Source: Ciceribacter thiooxidans (GTDB lineage: Bacteria > Pseudomonadota > Alphaproteobacteria > Rhizobiales > Rhizobiaceae). From it: a stretch of 64,000 nt of DNA. The position numbers and the translations under genes are program-made. Every line of letters begins with the position of its first letter. Positions within the stretch are counted from its first letter, which is position 1. The notes beneath the pieces are model-generated. The model saw nothing but the letters and a program-made list of their open reading frames with translations. It was not told the origin of the DNA and searched no databases. The DNA is taken from positions 692,501-756,500 of the forward strand of contig NZ_CP059896.1 in assembly GCF_014126615.1 (NCBI RefSeq), in the 5' to 3' direction. Positions 57,750 through 64,000 of the stretch are shown here, in pieces.

Positions 57750-57953
57750 GGGCGTTCCGCCAGTCTTGAAATCGGTAACGGGTGTCTCTGGCAGGCCTTT
57801 GTCGCCTGCCGCCGGGGCGCATGGTCGCGCTCGTTCGGCAAGTCCGGGATCTTAACCCGATCGTCCGAGGGATATAGAAAGGAATGTCCCCGCACGCAAG
57901 GGGCGGTGATTCGCGGGCTCTCCCGCGACAGCTACACGAAGAGGCGCGACGCG

Positions 57954-58943
57954 ATGAACCCGGCCCTTTCCCTCGCCGTGACGGAGGAGTGCTTCCCCGT
58001 CGCCGGCGCCTTTACCATCTCGCGCGGCTCGCGCACCGAGATCCGCGTCGTCACCGTCGAACTTTCCGACGGCACCTTCCGCGGACGCGGCGAATGCGTG
58101 CCCTATGCCCGCTACGGCGAGACGGTGGATGGCGTCGTCGACGTGATCCGGTCGCTCGAGGCCGACCTTCGCCGCGGTCTCGACCGCGCCGCCCTGCAAT
58201 CGCGGCTGCCGGCGGGGGCCGCACGAAACGGGCTCGACTGCGCGTTCTGGGACCTTGAAGCCAAGCGCGCGGGGCGGCCGGCCTGGCAGTGCGCAGGGCT
58301 TGCGGCACCTCTGCCCGTCGAGACGGCCTTCACGCTTTCCCTCGACACGCCGGAGAAGATGGCGGACGCCGCCGGGCGCAATGCCGGCCGGCCGCTGCTG
58401 AAGGTAAAGCTCGGGGGCGAGGGCGATCTCGAACGCCTCGAGGCGGTGAGGGCGGGGGCGCCGCGGTCGAAGATCATCGTCGACGCCAATGAGGGCTGGA
58501 CGGTCGAGCAGTATCTGGCGCTGGCGCCGACGCTCGTGCGGCTCGGCGTTGCGCTGGTCGAGCAGCCGCTCGCCGCCGGAAACGATGGCGCGCTTGCCGA
58601 GATCGAACGCGTGCTGCCGGTCTGCGCCGACGAGAGCTGCCACGACCGGACCTCGCTCACGCATCTTGCCGGCAAGTACGACGCGGTGAACATCAAGCTC
58701 GACAAGACGGGCGGGCTCACGGAGGCGCTGGCGCTCCGGGACGAGGCGATCCGGCAGGGGTTCGACATCATGGTCGGCTGCATGCTCGGCACCTCGCTCG
58801 CCATGGCGCCGGCCTTCCTCGTGGCACAGGGTGCGCCCTACGTGGACCTCGACGGACCGCTGCTGCTCGCCGCGGACCGCGAGGACCCGATCCGCTACGA
58901 GGGCTCGCTCATGCAGGCGCCCGATCCGGCTCTCTGGGGCTGA
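57954..58943 (+). CDS. Dipeptide epimerase-like enolase-superfamily enzyme (L-Ala-D/L-Glu epimerase or DgcA-like)
   Basis: This 329-residue muconate-lactonizing subgroup enzyme has the two catalytic lysines in LLKVKLGG and NIKLDKTGG. The metal ligands lie in IIVDANEGW, VEQPL and CADESCH. Family members epimerise L-Ala-D/L-Glu from peptidoglycan turnover; the related DgcA racemises N-acetyl-D-glutamate. No DUF1611 partner gene is present, so the choice remains open. ATG 57954 is the first good start. It lies 42 bp before the PLP decarboxylase gene on the same strand. Confidence 0.88.
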   Translation: MNPALSLAVTEECFPVAGAFTISRGSRTEIRVVTVELSDGTFRGRGECVPYARYGETVDGVVDVIRSLEADLRRGLDRAALQSRLPAGAARNGLDCAFWDLEAKRAGRPAWQCAGLAAPLPVETAFTLSLDTPEKMADAAGRNAGRPLLKVKLGGEGDLERLEAVRAGAPRSKIIVDANEGWTVEQYLALAPTLVRLGVALVEQPLAAGNDGALAEIERVLPVCADESCHDRTSLTHLAGKYDAVNIKLDKTGGLTEALALRDEAIRQGFDIMVGCMLGTSLAMAPAFLVAQGAPYVDLDGPLLLAADREDPIRYEGSLMQAPDPALWG

Positions 58944-58985
58944 AGGCGGGCGCGCATATCGATGACACAGGAAGAGGGGCAGGTA

Positions 58986-60392
58986 ATGGACAGCGACGAA
59001 TTCCGCGCGTGGTCGCGGCGGGTGGCGGACTGGGGCGTCGATTATCGCGAGAGCCTGCGCGAGCGGCCGGTGCGCGCCAGAACGAAGCCCGGCGACATCG
59101 CCCGGCAGATCGCCGACGCCGCGCCCGAGGCGGGCGAGCCGATGGAGGCGATCTTCGCCGATTTCGAGCGGATCGTCCCCGACGGGCTGACCCACTGGCA
59201 GCATCCGCGCTTCTTTGCCTATTTTCCCGCCAATGCGGCGCCGGCCTCCGTCGTCGCCGACTATCTGGTGACGGCGATCGCCGCGCAATGCATGCTCTGG
59301 CAGACCTCGCCGGCGGCAACCGAGATGGAGACGCGGGTGGTAGACTGGCTGCGCCAGGCGCTCGGCCTGCCGGCGGGTTTTGCGGGCGTCATCCAGGACT
59401 CCGCCTCCACCGCGACGCTCGCCGCCGTGCTGGTGATGCGCGAGCGGGCGCTGAAATGGGCGGGCAATCGCGAGGGATTGTCCGCGCACCCGGCGGTGCG
59501 CGTCTACGCCTCGGAGCAGGTCCATACTTCCGTCGACAGGGCGATCTGGATTTCCGGCATCGGCGCGGACAATCTCGTGCGGATCCCGACCAAGGGGCCA
59601 CTGCACGGTATGGACCCGGAGGCGCTCGATGCCGCGATCCGTTCCGATCTCGCGAACGGCCTTCTGCCTGCGGGCGTCATCGCCTGCACCGGCGGCACCT
59701 CGATCGGCGCCTGCGATCCGATCGACCGGGTGGCCGAGGTCGCCCATGCGCACGGCCTCTACCTGCATGTGGATGCCGCCTGGGCAGGTTCGGCGATGAT
59801 CTGCCCGGAATTCCGTACGCTGTGGGAGGGGATCGACGGGGCCGACTCCATCGTCTTCAATCCCCACAAGTGGCTCGGCGCCCAGTTCGACTGCTCGGTA
59901 CAGTTCCTCAAGCACCCCGAGGAGCAGGTGCGAACGCTCGCCATCCACCCGGAATACCTGAAGACGCACGGCCATGATGGCATCATCAACTATTCGGAAT
60001 GGTCTGTGCCGCTCGGGCGCCGCTTCCGGGCGCTGAAACTCTGGTTCCTCATGCGCCACCACGGGCTCGAAGGCCTGAGAGCGATGATCCGCAACCACGT
60101 CGCATGGTCGGTCGAACTCGCCGGACGGCTTGCCGCCGAGCCGGACTTCGAGATCGTCACGGAGCCGGTACTGTCGCTCTTCTCCTTCCGCCACAGGGGC
60201 GGGGAGGATGCGGACCGGCACAATCTCGCGCTGGTACAGGCGATCAACGACGACGGCCGCATCTATCTCACGCAGACGCGTGTCGCAGGTGTGATCGCCA
60301 TCCGCTTCCAGGCCGGACAGTTCGACATGACCCGCGACGACATGGAGGTGGCGTTTGCGACGATCACCGAGCTAGCGCGCAGCCTGACGTGA
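58986..60392 (+). CDS. PLP-dependent aromatic-L-amino-acid decarboxylase family protein
   Basis: This 468-residue group II decarboxylase has the PLP lysine in SIVFNPHKWLGAQFDCS and the cofactor Asp/His words LYLHVDAAWAGSAM and YASEQVHTSVDRA. THWQHPRFFAYFPAN is typical of the aromatic/tyrosine decarboxylase type. ATG 58986 has GAGGGG 6 bp upstream; an earlier ATG at 58962 in the same frame is possible. The amine product is unknown. The downstream MarR-type gene could regulate it. Confidence 0.9.
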   Translation: MDSDEFRAWSRRVADWGVDYRESLRERPVRARTKPGDIARQIADAAPEAGEPMEAIFADFERIVPDGLTHWQHPRFFAYFPANAAPASVVADYLVTAIAAQCMLWQTSPAATEMETRVVDWLRQALGLPAGFAGVIQDSASTATLAAVLVMRERALKWAGNREGLSAHPAVRVYASEQVHTSVDRAIWISGIGADNLVRIPTKGPLHGMDPEALDAAIRSDLANGLLPAGVIACTGGTSIGACDPIDRVAEVAHAHGLYLHVDAAWAGSAMICPEFRTLWEGIDGADSIVFNPHKWLGAQFDCSVQFLKHPEEQVRTLAIHPEYLKTHGHDGIINYSEWSVPLGRRFRALKLWFLMRHHGLEGLRAMIRNHVAWSVELAGRLAAEPDFEIVTEPVLSLFSFRHRGGEDADRHNLALVQAINDDGRIYLTQTRVAGVIAIRFQAGQFDMTRDDMEVAFATITELARSLT

Positions 60393-60433
60393 AGCGGCGC
60401 GGCGGATTAGAAAGTTTCCGGGACGGCGAGAGA

Positions 60434-60970
60434 ATGGTGGACGAAACGGTCGAGCGGAACAGCGCAAAGGAGGGCGGGCAGCCACGCGTCCGGCTGCGGC
60501 ATTTCTCCCGTTCGCTGCCGATGCTGCTGCTCAGGGCACGCGAAGCGATGATGCGGCATTTCCGCAATTCGCTGCGCGTGCACGACATCACCGAACAGCA
60601 GTGGCGCATCCTTCGTGCGCTGGTGACGGTGCCGGAAATCGAGGTGACGGAACTCGCCCGTGCGACGTTCCTGCTCGGGCCGAGCCTTTCGCGCATCCTG
60701 AAGGATCTCGAAACGCGGCAACTCATCGAGCGGCATCAGGACGAGAACGACCTGCGACGCTCCCGCATCGCGATCAGCAAGGCGGGTCTGGGGCTCATCG
60801 AAAAGGTCGCGCCGCAATCCGAAGAGATCTACGGCGAGATCACCCGTGCCTTCGGTGCCGAGCGGATGCGTGAGTTGCAAAGGCTTCTCGAGGATCTGGA
60901 GACCGTGGCGAACGGTCTTGATGCTCGCGGAATTCCGGACGAGAAAAGCGACGACGGCGAAGAGACGTGA
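60434..60970 (+). CDS. MarR-family regulator (HpaR-like)
   Basis: This 178-residue winged-helix regulator has the HpaR-type N-terminal part (LRHFSRSLPMLLLRAREAMM) and the recognition region VTELARATFLLGPSLSRILKDLETRQLIERH, plus the wing DENDLRRSRIAISKAG. HpaR controls homoprotocatechuate degradation elsewhere; no such genes are nearby, so its target here is open, perhaps the decarboxylase upstream. Confidence 0.88.
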   Translation: MVDETVERNSAKEGGQPRVRLRHFSRSLPMLLLRAREAMMRHFRNSLRVHDITEQQWRILRALVTVPEIEVTELARATFLLGPSLSRILKDLETRQLIERHQDENDLRRSRIAISKAGLGLIEKVAPQSEEIYGEITRAFGAERMRELQRLLEDLETVANGLDARGIPDEKSDDGEET

Positions 60971-61033
60971 GCAGCGTCATCCGCTCCTGCCCAGGGGGCC
61001 GTACGATAATACTCAGCCACACAGGAGTTGGTC

Positions 61034-61429
61034 TTGGCAAAGATGATACATTCGATGATCCGCGTGCTCGACGAGGCCCGCGCGACGGATTTCTACGGCA
61101 AGGCGTTCGGGCTCGAGGTCGCCGAACGGCTCGATTTCGACAGCTTCACACTTGTCTATCTCAGCAATCCGGAGAGCGAATTCGAGCTCGAACTGACGAT
61201 CAACAAGGGGCGCGAGGAGGCCTATGCCCTCGGTGACGGCTACGGTCATCTCGCCGTGTCGGTCGATGATCTCGACGCGGAGCACGCGCGCTTCACCGAA
61301 CTCGGGCTGAACCCCGGCAAACTCGTCGAGTTCAACCGCGACGGCACGCTTTTCGCCCGGTTCTTCTTCGTGACCGATCCGGACGGCTACAAGATCGAGG
61401 TCCTGCAGCGTCACGGGCGCTTCAAGTAA
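61034..61429 (+). CDS. Glyoxalase I-like protein (lactoylglutathione lyase family)
   Basis: This 131-residue VOC-fold protein has the order of short beta-alpha-beta modules of GloA: MIHSMIRVLDEARATDFY, GHLAVSVDDLDAEH and DPDGYKIEVLQ. The Glu/His metal ligands sit in the expected places (His6, Glu57 region, His77, Glu125 region). TTG 61034 is preferred: ACAGGAG lies 6 bp upstream and MAKMIHSM is the family start. It detoxifies methylglyoxal or acts on a related substrate. Confidence 0.85.
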   Translation: MAKMIHSMIRVLDEARATDFYGKAFGLEVAERLDFDSFTLVYLSNPESEFELELTINKGREEAYALGDGYGHLAVSVDDLDAEHARFTELGLNPGKLVEFNRDGTLFARFFFVTDPDGYKIEVLQRHGRFK

Positions 61430-61480
61430 GATGCGACGACCTAGGCCGGGGCGATGCGTCCCGGCCGCACGTCCTGTCCC

Positions 61481-62671
61481 TCAGTGCCAGGCGGAGCGGA
61501 ATGCGCGTGCCTTCGCCTTGGTCCGGTCGATCGCATGGCGCAGCCGGTAGGCATTGCGCGGGGAGAGGTGCTGCTGCACGGCCATCGAATGTCCTCGCCA
61601 GACGAAGCCGTTGCCGAACCATGCCGATACCCAGAGAACCGGCAGCGCGAGATCGCGCAGCACGAGGGCGAGGGGTGTGTCGCGGCCGAGCGGCCAGCAG
61701 AAGGCACGGATGACGAGAAGCTCGCAACCGTACCAGAGGGCGCCATAGGCGAGCACGGCCGCGGGCGACCAGAGACCTGCGACGCTGCCGGCAATCGCGG
61801 CTGCGAACGGGAAGGCGCCGCCGACCAGAATTTCCGGCAGGAAGAACAGCGGAAACGACACCCTCCGCAGGCGTGCCCAGCGAAGCTGCCGCCGCCAGAT
61901 GCCTTGCCATGTGCGCCGGCCGAGCGGCTGCGGGAAGGGAATGTCGACGAGGCGGACCGAAAGGCCGGCCTCGCGCACGATCTTGGTGGAGGCCGCGTCC
62001 TCCGCGACCTCGTCGGCGAGGCGGGCGAAGCCGCCGGCGCGGTCGATCAGGCCGCGGTGGAAGAGCATGGTCTTCCCCTGGGCGAAGCCGAAGCCGATCT
62101 CGTCGGCGAGCATCTGCCAGCGCGCCTGGAAGCTGTTCAGCCATGCGGCCTCGACCTCCGCCGCGAACCCGGCCGGTGCGGAGCCGACGGGCGGGGAGCA
62201 TACCATGCCGGTGTCGGGCTCCCAGCGGGCGAAGAGCTGTGCGAGATAGTCCTTGGGCGCCAGCACGTTGCTGTCGGCGAGAACGATCCAGGGATAGCGC
62301 GCCGCCTCCCAGCCCTTGACGAGGTTGTTGAGCTTCGGGTTGACGCTGACGCGGCTGTTTCCGACGAGGAGCGAGGAGGCAACGTCGGGGTGCTCCGCCA
62401 TCAGGCGCCGTACCAGCGGGATAGCCGGATCGTCGGCGTCCTCGACGCAGAACACGACTTCGTAGACTGGCCAGTCGAGGAGGAAGGTCGAGCGCAGCGT
62501 CGCTTCGAGATTGTTCTCGATGCCGCAGAACGGCCGCAGGATGCTGACGGCGGGCCGGGCGGTCTGCGCCGGGTGGGTCGCCTTGCGGGTTCTTGTCTTT
62601 CGCCGGTAGATCCAGCCGAGGCTGACGAGGTGGATAAGCAGGGCAGTCGCGCAGAACGTCATGATCAACAT
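61481..62671 (-). CDS. Glycosyltransferase family 2/21 (ceramide glucosyltransferase-like)
   Basis: This 396-residue membrane enzyme has one N-terminal helix (MTFCATALLIHLVSLGWIY) and several C-terminal helices. The GT21 motifs are visible: CVEDADDPA, IVLADSNVLAP and the (Q/R)xxRW word RRQLRWARLRR. Related alphaproteobacterial proteins add sugars to ceramide or diacylglycerol. ATG 62671 has AAGGA 8 bp upstream (GTG 62677 is possible). The lipid acceptor is not known. Confidence 0.88.
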   Translation of the reverse strand: MLIMTFCATALLIHLVSLGWIYRRKTRTRKATHPAQTARPAVSILRPFCGIENNLEATLRSTFLLDWPVYEVVFCVEDADDPAIPLVRRLMAEHPDVASSLLVGNSRVSVNPKLNNLVKGWEAARYPWIVLADSNVLAPKDYLAQLFARWEPDTGMVCSPPVGSAPAGFAAEVEAAWLNSFQARWQMLADEIGFGFAQGKTMLFHRGLIDRAGGFARLADEVAEDAASTKIVREAGLSVRLVDIPFPQPLGRRTWQGIWRRQLRWARLRRVSFPLFFLPEILVGGAFPFAAAIAGSVAGLWSPAAVLAYGALWYGCELLVIRAFCWPLGRDTPLALVLRDLALPVLWVSAWFGNGFVWRGHSMAVQQHLSPRNAYRLRHAIDRTKAKARAFRSAWH

Positions 62672-62799
62672 GGTCACGATCCTTGTACCATCCGCTGCCT
62701 GATACTATCGCCACATGACAATTCTGCAAAAGGGTATTGCCCTCCTGCTACGAAAGATGGGGACGCGGGGGATGAATGCGGATTTGTCTCCGCTACCGG

Positions 62800-63405
62800 T
62801 CAGATGTGGCCGGATTTGCCGCGGCGGAGAACGGTGACGAGGCGCCAGCCGAGGAGAAGCGCCACGATTCCGGCGGCGAGGAAGCCGCTCGCGTCGCCGA
62901 CGATCTCGGCGATGGCGAGGATGTTGTCGCTGAAGACGATTCCGAGACCGACATGCAAGGTGACCCATACCGCCTCGCCGGCGACGCCGGCCGCGGTGAA
63001 ATGCGCCCAGGAGAAGCCGGTGGCACCGGTCACCAGGTTCATGTAGGGGCCGAGCGGACTGAAGAGCCAGCGGGTGAGAAAGATTCCGATCGTCGCGTGG
63101 CGGGCGATCTCCTGCGTCGCGCGGTCGAGTGCGGCCTTGCCGGCCGGCTTCCTCGCGATGCGGCCGGTGACCGCCCGGCCGGCGAAGCGGCCTGCGAAGT
63201 AGCCGATCTGATCCCCGCCGACGGCTGCTGCAAACGCGGTCACGAAGACCGCCATCAGCCCGAAGTCGCCGGCAGCCGCGAAAGAGCCCATCAGCATCAT
63301 CACCAGAGAGGCCGGAAGCGGCAGTCCCAGGCAGCTCAGGCCGGCAACGGCCGCAAGCAGCGGCAATCCGTAGACGGGGACGAGCGCAAGCAGGGTCTCG
63401 CTCAT
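62800..63405 (-). CDS. DedA-family membrane protein (VTT domain)
   Basis: The 201-residue inner-membrane protein has DedA words GLPLPASLVMMLMGSFAAAGDFG, GDQIGYFAGRFAGRA and FLTRWLFSPLGPYMNLVTG. DedA proteins are linked to lipid-carrier recycling and envelope homeostasis. The start codon overlaps the stop of the upstream small gene (63402-63405). Confidence 0.9.
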   Translation of the reverse strand: MSETLLALVPVYGLPLLAAVAGLSCLGLPLPASLVMMLMGSFAAAGDFGLMAVFVTAFAAAVGGDQIGYFAGRFAGRAVTGRIARKPAGKAALDRATQEIARHATIGIFLTRWLFSPLGPYMNLVTGATGFSWAHFTAAGVAGEAVWVTLHVGLGIVFSDNILAIAEIVGDASGFLAAGIVALLLGWRLVTVLRRGKSGHI

Positions 63406-63758
63406 CGGCCGGAGCCACCTTCCCGGAGCCTTGCAATTGCCCGGTCGATCTCGGCGCGGAATTCTTCAGGCTTCACGCCGCGGTCGCGGGCGAGCTGTTC
63501 CACCGTCGGGCGCCGGCCGGAGCCGAGCGGGCCAATCCCCAGCGCTTCCGCAAGTGCCTCGCGCGGCAAATCGTAGGAGCGGGCAATATAGCCGATCGTC
63601 ATCCAGTTCTCGATCGGCTGGTCGCGATGCTCCGGTGCGCTCCAGTAGACGACGTAGAAGGCGAAGCGCGCCGCGAAGAAGAGCGCGAGCGCTGAAGCCG
63701 CGACGAAGGCGAGAAGCAGCACGCGGTGTTCGCGCCAGAGGATTGCCGCTCTCTTCAT
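63402..63758 (-). CDS. Small single-helix protein, function unknown
   Basis: This 118-residue protein has a membrane helix near the N-terminus (VLLLAFVAASALALFFAARFAFYVVYW), then a soluble part (IENWMTIGYIARSYDLPREAL to RGVKPEEFRAEIDRAIARL) with a repeated helix-turn pattern. Its end overlaps the DedA start by 4 bp, so the two are coupled. Similar genes pair with dedA in rhizobia, but the role is not known to me. Confidence 0.75.
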   Translation of the reverse strand: MKRAAILWREHRVLLLAFVAASALALFFAARFAFYVVYWSAPEHRDQPIENWMTIGYIARSYDLPREALAEALGIGPLGSGRRPTVEQLARDRGVKPEEFRAEIDRAIARLREGGSGR

Positions 63759-63862
63759 CTCGGTCGTGCCCCATACCGTCCGGCGAGGTTCGCCGGACTT
63801 GACTCGGTCCGCCGTCCTCTTTCATTCAGGAGCGAGTTAACCGCAAAAGGCGATGGCCGACA

Positions 63863-64000
63863 ATGAGCGCAGCAGACGTCAGACTGGAGGAGAGCTGGAA
63901 AAGGGTTCTCGGGCCGGAGTTTTCCAGTCCCTACATGCAGCAATTGCGGGAGTTCCTCGTCGCCGAGAAGGCGAACGGCAAGAACATCTTTCCGAAGGGT
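63863..64000 (+). CDS. ung: Uracil-DNA glycosylase, N-terminal part (cut by window end)
   Basis: The first 46 residues ([38 protein letters not shown]) match the N-terminal region of family 1 uracil-DNA glycosylases, which remove uracil from DNA. The catalytic motifs lie beyond the window. The ATG at 63863 is the first good start. Confidence 0.85.
   Translation, partial: MSAADVRLEESWKRVLGPEFSSPYMQQLREFLVAEKANGKNIFPKG

Overview
The window looks like chromosomal DNA of a Rhizobiaceae alphaproteobacterium, most like Sinorhizobium/Ensifer, Rhizobium or Shinella. The reasons are a sulfoquinovosyl-lipid operon sqdBDC lying between ruvCAB and the tol-pal genes, Rhizobiales-type intergenic palindromes, TTAA-N7-TTAAC (CtrA-like) boxes upstream of Omp25/31-type porin-like genes, and high G+C. 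No database search was possible, so the genus is an inference.

Layout. 1-18.3 kb is core housekeeping: the end of yebC; a small GIY-YIG nuclease gene held between two inverted palindromes; then on the minus strand ruvC-ruvA-ruvB, a DinB-like gene, ybgC-tolQ-tolR-tolA-tolB-pal-cpoB, tilS, ftsH and glmM, with plus-strand sqdBDC in between. 18.4-25 kb carries a flavin monooxygenase, a chemoreceptor, two paralogous outer-membrane beta-barrel genes with matching TTAA arrays, an acidic secreted protein behind four 11-bp-phased repeats, and an ankyrin lipoprotein. 25-29 kb is serC-serA, followed by a cupredoxin gene held between serA and a second, broken copy of the serA 3' end. 29-39.3 kb has an AraC regulator/LysE exporter pair, a short-Q-loop cytochrome bd oxidase with a tiny third subunit, a Tim44-like protein, a lytic transglycosylase, a KpsC-like glycosyltransferase and an arsenic resistance operon.

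39.3-40.6 kb is non-coding and rich in palindromes. 40.6-56.2 kb is an accessory stretch between two diverged 142-bp copies of the sequence just beyond tRNA-Met, the right one attached to the intact tRNA. It holds a GntR-controlled TRAP/sugar-acid catabolic operon with an unlisted 54-residue membrane protein, a TetR-RND efflux-SDR group, an outer-membrane protein remnant, and a coupled receiver-like/membrane hydrolase pair. 56.3-64 kb returns to ordinary chromosome: tRNA-Met, mnmA, a dipeptide epimerase, a PLP decarboxylase, a MarR regulator, a glyoxalase, a GT21-like transferase, DedA and the start of ung.

Three genes (tilS, cpoB and the RND pump) each contain an apparent one-base loss in a homopolymer run. 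Together they suggest base-calling errors in the sequence rather than three natural mutations.
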